Positions 55,512 to 64,000 of a stretch of 64,000 nt of DNA are shown here, piece after piece. The notes under the pieces are model-generated. The model did not search any database. It saw nothing but the letters and a program-made list of their open reading frames with translations, and was not told where the DNA came from. Source of the stretch: CAJQPP01 sp963793465 (GTDB taxonomy: Bacteria > Planctomycetota > Planctomycetia > Pirellulales > Pirellulaceae); assembly GCA_963793465.1 (NCBI GenBank), contig CAWCAJ010000005.1:186001-250000 (forward strand). Direction: 5' to 3'. Each line of letters opens with the position of its first letter. Within the stretch, counting starts at the first letter, position 1. The position numbers were made by a program, and so were the translations under genes.

Positions 55512-58147
55512 AGCACGCTGCCCAACATAGCCGTTATCTCTGCCTCATCCAGGCGGGAATTTGGCTTGGCGTCCCTTATCCGTTTGACAACTGGTGCCCA
55601 ATCCTGCACCGCGTCTTTACTCAGTGAGCAGGCGTAGGCCAAATACCATGGGCCTAATTCCCCGGCATCATAGTTTTCAAGGATCCGGGCGATCAGCTGT
55701 TGGTATTCCTTGAGGTTGCCCTTTTCCAGGGCTGCAATCGCGCGCTGGGCCAGCAAAAATCCTCCTCCGAACAGAAAGTTGCGATCGACAAGTCTGTCTA
55801 ACTCGTCTTGAGGCAGGACTTTCTCAAGTTCCACCATAAATAGCGTTGTGCCACCCGATGCATATTGTTTTTCTATGTCAAATCCTTGTTGGAAATATTG
55901 TTTGGCGCTTTCACGGTTAGCGTTGGCCAATTCAAGCTTCCCCAGCAATAACAAACACCATGTGTTCATTGGATGTTCGCTGCCAAATATTCTCGCATTC
56001 TCATTTCTCGCGTTTTCCGCCAACGAAATCACTGTTTGCATGCTCAAGTCGCACTCTTCGTCAGTCTCGAATTGTGTGGTTGTATGCTCCTTCCATTTGG
56101 AATCGGCGTGGATCCTCAGGATTTCAGCCAAGTGGGGGTTGTCATTAAGCGAATTTTTGCGAGCCAGTTCAACGGCCTCTTCACACAGGGGCAACTTCCC
56201 GCGAAATCCAGTCTCGCGAATCGAATTTCGTAAACTTCGCAATCGTGCGATGACATTGTCGATGTTTTTTGGCGCGTCGTTAAGGAGTTGACGACTCAGC
56301 TCAAAGGCAGCCTTGGAATGCTCTTTGGCCTTGATTCGATTTCCAATTTTCCAGTAGTAATCAGAAAGATCGAGGATGCTTTCGATCGTCTTGGAATGCC
56401 GGTCGCCATAGACTGTTTTCCGAAGTTCCCAGGCGGTTTTCAGCTGTTCGTAGGCCCGAAACATTTCGTTAGCACTGTAGAACGACGTTAGAGCCCGGCC
56501 GATCACGGCGCGGACGTCGGCTTCCACCTCCGGTTGGTCCTTCAATCGCTGGGGCAGGCGGTCCGCCATGTTCAATAACAACTCGCGGACGGTGAAGTTA
56601 GCCGGCTTGGCAAATTCATCGGTCCAGTCACTGGAAGCGAACAATTCCTTGAGGACATCAACCGCGGTGTTGGCGCGAATCGCTTCCGTCTCGGCCGCGT
56701 CGCGAGCCTGCTCGGCGCTTTTACGTTCGCTAACCGCAATCTCGCGCTGTTTTGCTTCTTCAATCCGCGCGCGCTCCGCTTCCTGGCGGGCTGCCTTTTC
56801 CGCGACAAGGCTATCCTGGGCAGCTAGTTTTGCATCGCTTTCATTTTTAGCAAATCGCGAGGCCCGGATGGCTTGCCAACTGGTACCCACGATTCCGATA
56901 ATCAAGGCAGCCGCGACCAGTGAAGCGGTGACAAAGGCGATTTTGTTGCGGCGGGCGAACTTGCGGAATTTGTAGGCGGTGGAAGGAGGACATGCGGCAA
57001 CGGCGTCGTCATTCAGGTAATTCTGAATGTCGTCGGCAAACGCGCTGGCCGTGTGGTAACGTCGCCCGCGATCCTTTTCCATCGCCTTCATCACGATCCA
57101 GTCCAGTTCGCCGTGCAACAGCAGGCTCAGCTTTTTCGGATCGATTTTTCGATTGGCGGCCACCGAAGGGAGCGTTTCGATGGTACTGAGTCGTGTACTG
57201 GGGCGAGGTGGATCTTCTTCGCGGAGAATCCGCATCAACTCGTCAATCGCCACACTCCGCATCCGTTTCTTGTCGAAAGGTGTCGCTCCCGTTAGCAATT
57301 CATAAAGCAGAACGCCAAGTGAGTAGATGTCACTCCGTGTGTCGACATCCAGCTGGTTAACCTTGGCTTGTTCGGGGCTCATGTATTCAATCGTGCCGAT
57401 GATCTGGCCCAATTGAGTAAACATGGTTTTTTCGGTTAACTGAGCATCGAGTGCCTTGGCCACACCGAAGTCAATGATCTTGGGAACAGGTGTATGGTCA
57501 TATTCGGTGATCAGAATGTTGGATGGTTTGACGTCTCGATGAATGATGCCTTTTTGATGGGCGTGCTGGATCGCCTGGCAAACCCGGACAAACAACTCCA
57601 ACCGCTCCCGCGCAGACAAATGATTGGCGTCACAGTATTTGGTGATGGAGACACCTTTAACCAGCTCCATCACAAAATAAGGTCGGCCGGTCTGGGTGGC
57701 ACCACAGTCCAGAACCTTTGCAATATTTGGGTGATCCATCATGGCCAGTGCCTGGCGTTCCGCTTCGAAGCGGGCCACGACTTCGCGAGTATCCATTCCG
57801 GGCTTGATGATCTTCAACGCCACGCGACGGCGAATCGGCTTCTTTTGTTCGGCCATGTAGACGACACCCATGCCGCCTTCGCCGACTTTTTGCAGCAACT
57901 TGAACGGGCCAATTTCGTCACCCGGCTTTTCGAGCGTCGGGAACGAGTCGGATGTCTCGTTGAGAATGGTCAGGTCGAAGTCGAGCAGCGAATCGGTTTG
58001 GTTGTCCAAATGCAACAGCTGCTCGATTTCTTGCCGCAAAGACAAATCATCGCCGCAGGATTCTGCGATAAACGCTGCCCGTTCTGAATCGTCCTCAATT
58101 TCGCAGGCCCGATTGAAGATCGTTTCTTTGTTGGGATTGGCAGTCAT
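55442..58147 (-). CDS. Ser/Thr protein kinase, N-terminal part of kinase-TPR gene
   Basis: This is a 901-residue frame. An N-terminal helical region with the DDLSLRQEIEQLL motif typical of planctomycete kinases is followed by the kinase domain: GEGGMGVVY (89-97), Lys112, HRDVKPSN (His203-Asp205), DFGVA (Asp227), SPEQAKVNQLDVDTRSDIYSLG. A membrane helix at about 402-422 is followed by a coiled coil (EAERARIEEAKQREIA), then helical repeats to the frame break. Restoring three breaks gives about 1950 residues through 52291. The gene lies downstream of an HAF-like gene and an ECF sigma gene on the same strand, an association known for planctomycete ECF/kinase pairs. Confidence 0.9.
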   Translation of the reverse strand: MTANPNKETIFNRACEIEDDSERAAFIAESCGDDLSLRQEIEQLLHLDNQTDSLLDFDLTILNETSDSFPTLEKPGDEIGPFKLLQKVGEGGMGVVYMAEQKKPIRRRVALKIIKPGMDTREVVARFEAERQALAMMDHPNIAKVLDCGATQTGRPYFVMELVKGVSITKYCDANHLSARERLELFVRVCQAIQHAHQKGIIHRDVKPSNILITEYDHTPVPKIIDFGVAKALDAQLTEKTMFTQLGQIIGTIEYMSPEQAKVNQLDVDTRSDIYSLGVLLYELLTGATPFDKKRMRSVAIDELMRILREEDPPRPSTRLSTIETLPSVAANRKIDPKKLSLLLHGELDWIVMKAMEKDRGRRYHTASAFADDIQNYLNDDAVAACPPSTAYKFRKFARRNKIAFVTASLVAAALIIGIVGTSWQAIRASRFAKNESDAKLAAQDSLVAEKAARQEAERARIEEAKQREIAVSERKSAEQARDAAETEAIRANTAVDVLKELFASSDWTDEFAKPANFTVRELLLNMADRLPQRLKDQPEVEADVRAVIGRALTSFYSANEMFRAYEQLKTAWELRKTVYGDRHSKTIESILDLSDYYWKIGNRIKAKEHSKAAFELSRQLLNDAPKNIDNVIARLRSLRNSIRETGFRGKLPLCEEAVELARKNSLNDNPHLAEILRIHADSKWKEHTTTQFETDEECDLSMQTVISLAENARNENARIFGSEHPMNTWCLLLLGKLELANANRESAKQYFQQGFDIEKQYASGGTTLFMVELEKVLPQDELDRLVDRNFLFGGGFLLAQRAIAALEKGNLKEYQQLIARILENYDAGELGPWYLAYACSLSKDAVQDWAPVVKRIRDAKPNSRLDEAEITAMLGSVLWRTAKPVKPSNCSAANSENGNL

Positions 58148-58420
58148 TCAATCACCTTGAAAATGTGATTCACCGAAAATAGCTTAACCATCCATGCGGC
58201 ACCTATTGGCAAAGCCGGTCACGGATTCACCTAAAAAAAGCCAATTACTGTGGAATCGTATGAAAATCCGGCTCTTCATCGCGTTTCGGGTCCACAAATA
58301 TCTGCCAACCCGTTGCCCTCTTCGTGATTCGATGCAGCGGTTGAATTAACGAACAGATGGATATTCTGGAATCGACTCATCAGTTCGGTTGCCAACCGAA
58401 AGCCAAAGCTGCCAGGTTCA
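58148..58420. other. gap between kinase and HAF-like genes
   Basis: These 273 bases have no supported gene and no terminator hairpin. Confidence 0.4.
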
Positions 58421-58825
58421 CTACGAATTGGGGATCAAGAGTAACGCGTGCCACTCATATCGTCCCCTCACACGCTCTCTGCCGCGAGAGGAAATCCATC
58501 CTGCATTGTTGATGTCGGTACAGTTGTTCAATAACCAGTTGGTTTGGCCGCCAACTTCATTGGAAAGTTCAGTCGCCCTAACGTTTCCGTCGCCATCGGG
58601 TTCCCACAAGGTGGGGACCCAGTCGTTTGCCCAAAGTTCATCTGTAGGGATGAAGGAAATCCCTGTCGTACCACCCAAATCATTCAAGCCGTAGGCCACC
58701 GACGTGTTGTTGGTAACTGATCCGAGAACAACTGGGTCATGTCCCGGGCCCCTCCCATGAGTATCCGACGTGGTAGTCCGGGTTGACTCCGTAGGGATTG
58801 CCGCCACCGTTCCATGCCGGCCCAA
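58421..58825 (-). CDS. C-terminal part of broken HAF-like secreted protein
   Basis: From about residue 27 (HDPVVLGSVTNNTSVAYGL) this frame is coherent and ends GRYEWHALLLIPNS. It contains HAF-type segments (AYGLNDLGGTTGIS, CTDINNAGWISSRG), the repeat found in extracellular proteins of the HAF family. The first 26 residues are out-of-frame noise. It belongs with the next two entries as one gene from 59235. Confidence 0.65.
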   Translation of the reverse strand: MGRHGTVAAIPTESTRTTTSDTHGRGPGHDPVVLGSVTNNTSVAYGLNDLGGTTGISFIPTDELWANDWVPTLWEPDGDGNVRATELSNEVGGQTNWLLNNCTDINNAGWISSRGRERVRGRYEWHALLLIPNS

Positions 58826-58866
58826 TTACGCGACCATTGGCATCAACTTGATACGCAGCGTTGGCA
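58737..58866 (-). pseudogene. middle segment of the HAF-like gene in another frame
   Basis: It encodes SADANAAYQVDANGRVIGP ... YHVGYSWEG, clearly an HAF-like repeat unit, in a frame different from both its neighbours. This places breaks near 58866 and 58750. Confidence 0.65.
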
Positions 58867-59235
58867 TCCGCTGAACCTTTCATCGTTGACGTCACTGGCC
58901 GAACTGGGACCGTTCTTGAACACGCCGTCATTCGGATCCACAAATGGCGGTTCGGGCAAAAACCCGTGATCGACAACGCCTGGATTGTTCGCGTCAACTT
59001 TGCAAAATGCAGCTGAGCGATAGCCGGCATCCGTTGCATTGATTGCTGCGACGACTGATCCCTGGTTCAATTCACTGATCGCTGTGGCCGTTCCGTCATA
59101 CGGCAGTTCCCATGCCGTGAACCGTGGGGGCGGAGCGTTATTTTTCTTCCGTCCTTGAGCAGTGACGGGCGAATTCACTGTTGCGAACCAAAGCAGGGAC
59201 GCGAGGACGGCCACTGCAGCGTTTCTCGGATTCAT
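58843..59235 (-). CDS. N-terminal part of broken HAF-like secreted protein
   Basis: It starts MNPRNAAVAVLASLLWF with a signal peptide ending VTAQ, then FTAWELPYDGTATAISELNQG, the HAF motif of a strand followed by IxxINxxG. GGAG precedes the ATG. Coherence is lost at about SASDVNDE. The intact protein would be about 270 residues and secreted. It sits between the ECF sigma gene and the kinase gene on the same strand. Confidence 0.7.
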   Translation of the reverse strand: MNPRNAAVAVLASLLWFATVNSPVTAQGRKKNNAPPPRFTAWELPYDGTATAISELNQGSVVAAINATDAGYRSAAFCKVDANNPGVVDHGFLPEPPFVDPNDGVFKNGPSSASDVNDERFSGCQRCVSS

Positions 59236-60041
59236 GACTGGGTACTCCAAAAAAATTCTTGATGTTTGACCGAAACAGGGTACCGGGGTGCCCAATGTCG
59301 CCGTGTTTAATCCAAAAGCGGGGAGCAGCAATTGCGAAGGTCATTGCGGTTCGCTCGTTTGGTTTTTGTTTAGTGCGCATCGAGACATCACTTTCGCCCT
59401 GAATGCGCAGCCGTTTTCTCGAAATTCGCTTGCCTTCGGAGTGCTGGCGTCACCTTCATTCATTCAAGCGCTAATGGCGGGCGAAACCGGTCATGGTTTT
59501 CTAAAAAAAACGTGACTCCTTCCAATTTTTGTTGAGGACGCGTTTTTTTCCCCGGTAGCCGGACGTCAAGCGACACCAATTGGATATAGCCGAGAATTGC
59601 AATGCCGCGGAGCAATGAACGCCAGCGTTCGCAGTCCCAGGCCACTTGGTTTCAATTAGTGGTCCAACCGAGCTGAATTGGAAGGTCCGGGCTGGAGCCG
59701 CAACGACACTGCTGGGCAAGCCAGCCGTGGCACCCTTAAAAAAAGCGAGCTCGCCGAGTGCTCGGATACTTGGGAAACCGGATCCAGTATCTCAAGGGCA
59801 GGACAAACAGCGCTCCGCAAAATGATTGGCTTTGGTGTTCAAAACCAAGGCAGGGACGTACTTCGATACCGAAATCAAGAACCAGGAGACAGACGCCATC
59901 GACCGGGATCCGGGATCGGGGACTTCGCTGGTCGCGGCAGTCGGTCGGGATAGGTGCCTGACCTGTTGGCCCACGGGGGCTCAAGGCTTCGTGCTGGCGC
60001 TGCAGCGGTAAGTGTCTTGTTGGAGATGCGAACAAGTCACA
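59236..60041. other. long gene-free stretch with one palindromic repeat
   Basis: These 806 bases between the HAF-like gene and the ECF sigma gene hold only short unsupported frames, A/T homopolymers at 59503-59552 and the repeat at 59707-59735. Confidence 0.45.
59707..59735. repeat. dispersed palindromic repeat
   Basis: CACTGCTGG-GCAAG-CCAGCCGTG followed by GCACCC matches the unit core of the 14.4 kb array, including the flanking GCACCC, with one mismatch in the stem. Confidence 0.85.
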
Positions 60042-60614
60042 CTAATCGTTTGGATCGCGGTCCATCTCCCGTCGCAGCCAGGCACGGGCATAGCGCCAAC
60101 TTCGCCGAACAGTAACTTCCGAAACGCCAAGAGCCTCGGCCACTTGTTCGTGGTTGAGTCCAACAAAAAACCGCAAACGGACGACCTCTGCCTTTTCCGG
60201 TTCTTCGAGCTGGAATTTTTCGATCGCCGCGTCCAAGTCCAGCAAATCACTGTTCGGAATTCCCATGTGACCGGGCACATCGAACAGTTCCTGTTGCTGG
60301 TGTTCACCGCCATGTTTGAGCCGGTTCTTACGGCGGGCGTTGTCGATCAGAATCCGTTGCATCGCTTGCGCAGCCGCGGCGAAGAAGTGTCGGCGACCTT
60401 CCCAGTCAAGCGAAGTCTCGTGACTATTTCCAACTAACTTCAAGTAAGCCTCGTGTACCAACGCCGTTCCTTGAAGAGTATGGCCTGGCTTCTCACCTGC
60501 CATTTTTCGTGCCGCCAATCGACGCAACTCATCATAAATCAACGGAAATAACTCGTGCGTTGCGGAAGGATCGCCTGCTTCAATTCGCTGCAACAGATTG
60601 GTAAAGTCATTCAT
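60042..60614 (-). CDS. ECF-type RNA polymerase sigma factor (planctomycete type)
   Basis: This 190-residue sigma factor is of the ECF family common in planctomycetes. Region 2 starts MNDFTNLLQRIEAGDPSA and includes LRRLAARKMAGE and ALVHEAYLKLV, with the RHFFAAAAQAMQRILIDNARRKNR core. Region 4 is LEEPEKAEVVRLRFFVGLNHEQVAEALGVSEVTVRRSWRYAR-type, a helix-turn-helix (cited here as consecutive short motifs). The family is typically encoded beside Ser/Thr kinases that may control it, as here. The frame is open 92 codons further upstream; I chose the ATG that matches the family start. No anti-sigma gene is visible. Confidence 0.92.
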   Translation of the reverse strand: MNDFTNLLQRIEAGDPSATHELFPLIYDELRRLAARKMAGEKPGHTLQGTALVHEAYLKLVGNSHETSLDWEGRRHFFAAAAQAMQRILIDNARRKNRLKHGGEHQQQELFDVPGHMGIPNSDLLDLDAAIEKFQLEEPEKAEVVRLRFFVGLNHEQVAEALGVSEVTVRRSWRYARAWLRREMDRDPND

Positions 60615-61201
60615 AATACTGCCGACAATATCCAATGGCGATGACAGACGTCGAGCCTTCCGGCCAGTAGGCGATCTGCACCCAATCTTAAGAACATCTC
60701 GATCGTTGGAGACGTGATAACTGACGGGCGTGGTCTGGAACAGCATGAGTTCCTTTAAGCTGGCTGTCAATGTAAATGCTGACCGGAGTTCCTTGCTTTG
60801 CGACCAAATCGCGTTGGAATTTGGAAATGGAAACCGCGCGCGACCATCTGCCACAGACAGGACCTTTTCCTTTTCAACATGGTCCGGCAAAAGCCTCTGG
60901 ATTCCAGGAAAGATGTGCGGCCGACAGTCAGAAAGACCAACGGTGGTTTTTTTGGCGGCGATTCCACACTCTGCACCCGTATTTGAATTCCGGGAAGGAG
61001 GATCCCGGGCCGGTCATTCACCGGCACCCAGACCCGAAATCGGACTGGAATCGGCAGGAAAAGGGGCAATTACCAATGACATTTCGCAGACAATCGATTG
61101 AACCCCTGATGCCGGGTAATCAGAATGAACCTATGTACGGGTGGGACCGACTTCCCATTCAAGAAAGTCCAACCAATATTTCCGCTTCAGTGATTGCAGC
61201 C
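60615..61201. other. divergent intergenic region
   Basis: This region lies between the sigma factor and the PEP-CTERM gene. Both neighbouring frames remain open into it, but the added sequence is not protein-like. It presumably holds both promoters. An alternative start of the PEP-CTERM gene at 61077 has AAGGGG in front. Confidence 0.4.
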
Positions 61202-62032
61202 ATGACCACCCGCTTCCTGCCCTGGATGGGTACCTCAAAACCAGATCGGCAAAGCTTGGCGGTCTGGGGATCTCGAGTCCCCTCTTATCTGCTGATTGGC
61301 CTGTGCAGTCTCTTGCTGCTCAACCCGCTGCGTGCGGATGTCCTGCTGTACGACGACACCCTGGGGAATCTGCCCGCCGCCCAGCCGTGGTTGTTCTATG
61401 CCGACGACGGTATTTTCTCCGGTGGCTCAGCCAGTCAGTCGGCGATTGCCAGTGGTGTCAACCTGAATACGGATCTGGCGGTTTCCGGCGGGTACAGCAA
61501 CTATGTCCCGATTGTCAACAGCTTCAAAAATCCTGCCTTTCCCATCTTGGATCGGGGACAAGGGTTTCGGCTGACGTTTGAACTGGAGTTGCTCTCCGAA
61601 ACGCATGTCAGTGATGATCGGGCCGGCTTCAGTGTCATTCTCCTGGCCGATGACATGCTGGGGATCGAGTTGGGATTCTGGGAAGACCGGATATGGGCCC
61701 AGAATGACAACCCGTTGTTCACCCAGGGAGAAGGTGTGGCTTTTGATACCACACAGGGAGAGGTGATTTTCGAGTTACTGATTCTGGGGGACCAGTACTT
61801 TCTTTCGGCCGACGGCAACATGATTTTGTCGGATTCGTTGCGGGACTACACGGCCTTCGGCGGTCCACCCTACACACTGGGTAGCTACCTGTTCCTGGGC
61901 GACAATACCGGCAGCGGCGGGGCAAATGTAAATCTGGGCAGGATCTCAATTGCCAACATTCCCGAGCCCTCAGGTTTGAGCCTGATTGCCTGCCTGGTGC
62001 TGGTGGGGATCACACGACGACGGACACGCTGA
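61202..62032 (+). CDS. PEP-CTERM sorting-domain protein, lectin-like
   Basis: This protein is about 276 residues: a basic N-terminus, a signal-like helix (YLLIGLCSLLLLNPLRA, about 30-46), and a beta-rich domain with repeated acidic loops (LYDDTLGNLPAAQPWLFYADDG). The C-terminal IPEPSGLSLIACLVLVGI-TRRRTR is a textbook PEP-CTERM tripartite signal. Such proteins are processed by exosortase at the surface, often with exopolysaccharide production. The start is uncertain (61077, 61110 and 61133 are in frame). The domain resembles choice-of-anchor or concanavalin-like folds, by inference. Confidence 0.85.
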   Translation: MTTRFLPWMGTSKPDRQSLAVWGSRVPSYLLIGLCSLLLLNPLRADVLLYDDTLGNLPAAQPWLFYADDGIFSGGSASQSAIASGVNLNTDLAVSGGYSNYVPIVNSFKNPAFPILDRGQGFRLTFELELLSETHVSDDRAGFSVILLADDMLGIELGFWEDRIWAQNDNPLFTQGEGVAFDTTQGEVIFELLILGDQYFLSADGNMILSDSLRDYTAFGGPPYTLGSYLFLGDNTGSGGANVNLGRISIANIPEPSGLSLIACLVLVGITRRRTR

Positions 62033-62217
62033 TCGGAATCGTCATCAAGTCGGGGACCGAAGATGGGTCCGGCAGTCAAAAAGCGGCTGAGCAATGACGG
62101 CATCCGCGCAAAAGAAACGCCCTCACAACCATGTGGGGCGAGTTGGTTCGATTCAAGACTGGATTCCCCGGATTCGCCGATTTAACCAGCTCCGCCAGTC
62201 AGGAGAGCGTTGCCGGT

Positions 62218-62535
62218 TCAGCGCCCATTCAGTCGGGGCGTACTGGTGTTGGCTGGACGATCACGCAACAGACGAGATGTGATCTGCAGGTCCTGTCGAG
62301 TGGGTAAGGCGCGTCCTTGGTAATGCAAACGGCGAACCGTGTTGCCGTAAAAATGCAGCGGTCGGTAGGGCCGGTAAAGGATGTCGGTACTTTGGCTGAC
62401 CTGGCGTTCCGGTCCCCGTTTAATGACTCTCGTTGTCCAGCTTGGTTCCTGGGCTTGAGCTTGACCAACGGCGACCACGGTCACCCAGCCAACCAGCGCT
62501 GCCATAGCCAGATGCTTGAACATGTTTTGGGGCAT
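62218..62535 (-). CDS. small secreted protein
   Basis: This 105-residue protein has a signal peptide (HLAMAALVGWVTVVAVGQAQAQ). The basic mature part is rich in Arg, Tyr and Pro (YRPYRPLHFYGN). GGAG lies six bases before the ATG at 62535. There is no recognised family. Confidence 0.65.
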   Translation of the reverse strand: MPQNMFKHLAMAALVGWVTVVAVGQAQAQEPSWTTRVIKRGPERQVSQSTDILYRPYRPLHFYGNTVRRLHYQGRALPTRQDLQITSRLLRDRPANTSTPRLNGR

Positions 62536-62731
62536 ACCTTTCTCCGCATAAAAGGTGACGTGTGAGATTTCGTTAGACAAAAATAACACCTGATTCTCAT
62601 CGGTTCGCCGATTCCCGAAAATGAATCGGGGAAGCCAGCCCATGAAGCCGGGAAAACCGGTAAATCTGTCAGTCTTTCCCGGGCAATCGGGTCCGGCAAG
62701 CGGGTGTTAACGGTGAGCCGGATTCTACCCG

Positions 62732-63556
62732 TTAGGCACTTTGATCTGAATGACTGGCCCGGCGAATTTCGGCAATTGCTTCCTGGGCCGGATGGTAACC
62801 CTGTTCGGCGGACTCAAGGTACCACTTCAAAGCCCGCGCCGCATCGGGTTCCTCGATCAAGCCATGGTGCAGAGAAACCCCGACCCAATACTGGGCTTCC
62901 GGATGACCCTGGTCGGCCGCCAACTTGAACCAGCAGAAAGCCCTTTCGAAGTCCTGGGGCACACTGATTCCATAGGCGAAAGCGATTCCCAAGGCGTGCT
63001 GTGACAGGACATGCCCCTGCCGTGCCGCCTTTTCGTACCATTGCATGGCCGCTGGAAAATCCTGTCGAATACCTCGACCCGTTTCCAGGCACTTGGCCAA
63101 TCGAAATTGGGCGTCCAAGTCGCCGGTTTCGGCCTGCTGTAGGTACTCGGTAGCAAACGATTCGTCCACGGCCACATCGATCGGCTTGCGAGAGCCCATC
63201 TTGAACGCCGTAATGGCTTGCGGCTTGCGGTCGTACATCTCCACCAATGTGTCAAAACGCACGACGTCCAACGCCATGCGGTTGTCAGCGGTGACACCGC
63301 ACAGTTTCAATTGGCGTTGATTGGCGACACATTTTTTGTGCAGCATGATCAACTGACCGATGATATCGGAAGTAATAAATGGGATCCCATTCAGGTCCAG
63401 CACGATCTGTCTGAGTTGGGAGGCCGCAATGATCTCAAATAGACGCTCGGCCAGCTGCGAAGTTATATCGGGGCCTTTGGCTCGGGTGATCGCGATATCC
63501 AGTATCAGGATGTCACCCACTTCGCGTCGCGCGATCTTGTAGTTTCGATTGACCAT
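62732..63556 (-). CDS. STAS-domain / Sel1-repeat fusion protein
   Basis: This 274-residue protein has an N-terminal STAS (anti-anti-sigma-like) domain, about 1-105, with the strand-helix pattern ILDIAITRA ... RQIVLDLNGIPFITSDIIGQLIMLHKK-type core. Ser in FITSDIIG lies at the position usually phosphorylated. At about 130-265 come four to five Sel1-like repeats (AMQWYEKAARQGHVLSQ, AFCWFKLAADQGHPEAQ, ALKWYLESAEQGYHPAQ). STAS domains regulate by partner switching with kinase/anti-sigma proteins; Sel1 repeats are adaptors. No cognate kinase is adjacent. Confidence 0.85.
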   Translation of the reverse strand: MVNRNYKIARREVGDILILDIAITRAKGPDITSQLAERLFEIIAASQLRQIVLDLNGIPFITSDIIGQLIMLHKKCVANQRQLKLCGVTADNRMALDVVRFDTLVEMYDRKPQAITAFKMGSRKPIDVAVDESFATEYLQQAETGDLDAQFRLAKCLETGRGIRQDFPAAMQWYEKAARQGHVLSQHALGIAFAYGISVPQDFERAFCWFKLAADQGHPEAQYWVGVSLHHGLIEEPDAARALKWYLESAEQGYHPAQEAIAEIRRASHSDQSA

Positions 63557-63882
63557 GCTGGCGGAACCCGAAAGATAGCGGGACGGGAGGGCTTTGGTGG
63601 GAACGCACATCCTCGATGCGGAAGTGCCCGGTAACAAAAACCGACGCCGCACAACCAACCCGGAGACGATTTCATCGGTTCGGGTCCGGGACATGCGGGG
63701 TCCACGGTTGTCAGGAAAGGCAACCCTGACCCGCAACCGCTGATTGCCACTTTAACCTCTGTCCGGTGCGTTGTCTGCCACCGTTGGAAAACCGGTTAGG
63801 CTGCCTGGCGTTCCCGCGGTTGCTCGGCAAACGCCGAAAACCCATGAGGAAAATATCACGCCGCAGGGAATCGCCGAGATGA
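63557..63882. other. intergenic, no gene recognised
   Basis: This stretch lies upstream of the STAS-Sel1 gene. The same frame is open 60 codons further, with basic, non-conserved sequence. No other support was found. Confidence 0.4.
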
Positions 63883-64000
63883 CTATCTGGCCGCGGGCAA
63901 CCCCGGAATGGGCGAAAATTCTGGCACGGGGCGACCCAGGTCCGCCAACGCTTCATCGACATCGTCCTGGACAATCAGTCGCTTGATAAGCGTGGCCTGG
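63883..64000 (-). CDS. C-terminal fragment of a gene running off the right edge
   Basis: A minus-strand frame is open to the window end and closes with TAG at 63883. It reads QATLIKRLIVQDDVDEALAD, then a Pro-rich end (PVPEFSPIPGLPAAR). The composition is protein-like, but 38 residues are too few to assign a family. Confidence 0.45.
   Translation of the reverse strand, partial: QATLIKRLIVQDDVDEALADLGRPVPEFSPIPGLPAAR

Noticed and set aside
63711..63974. 87-codon minus-strand frame near the right edge
   Set aside because: Arg/Pro-rich with no ribosome site; it overlaps the better-looking fragment closing at 63883.

Overview
The window reads as planctomycete chromosome, probably Pirellulales-like. 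The basis is family content. There are two sulfatases, two very large serine/threonine kinases (one with WD40 repeats, one with TPR repeats), an ECF sigma factor of the planctomycete kinase-linked type and a PEP-CTERM protein. There is also an HAF-type repeat protein, an MJ0042-like zinc ribbon in front of a kinase, and many orphan secreted proteins. Base composition is moderately GC-rich by eye. No rRNA, tRNA or CRISPR was seen.

Layout. 1-14 kb holds the tail of a large membrane protein, a BON-domain protein, thiol peroxidase tpx, alaS, a recA/PDZ-protease pair that overlaps, thpR divergent from a PfkB-family kinase, and a capsule-export lipoprotein with a second lipoprotein. 14.3-15 kb is a six-copy tandem array of a 104-base palindromic unit. 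15-25 kb holds a Glu/Leu-type dehydrogenase, a lysS / LolCE-type permease / lolD operon, a helical-repeat protein, and hflX overlapping an SDR gene. 25-32 kb holds a lipoprotein, a frameshifted orphan, a YggS-YggU pair and a POT peptide transporter with a large inserted domain.

32.8-38.6 kb is the most unusual part. comM (Mg-chelatase-like helicase) carries one extra base. Its 3' end occurs three times: at the gene itself, as a 35-codon remnant directly abutting a second palindromic tandem array, and as a roughly 397-base copy 4.2 kb downstream. The DNA between contains visibly AT-richer orphan genes on the opposite strand. This looks like an insertion or recombination island at the comM 3' end.

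38.6-47 kb holds small secreted and membrane orphans, a dual-specificity phosphatase, two sulfatases, a NYN-LOTUS protein and dodecin. 48-61 kb is a signalling block: a WD40 kinase, a kinase-TPR gene, an HAF-like secreted protein and the ECF sigma factor. 61-64 kb holds a PEP-CTERM protein, a small secreted protein and a STAS-Sel1 fusion.

A striking property of the right half is repeated single-base frame breaks. At least nine occur between 28 kb and 59 kb, some at homopolymers, in genes that otherwise read cleanly across two or three frames. The first 28 kb shows none. Either the assembly has indel errors there or those genes are decaying; reads would decide. A palindromic core (CACTGCTGG-GCAAG-CCAGCAGTG and variants) recurs at five or more places and forms both arrays, so it is probably a genome-wide interspersed repeat.
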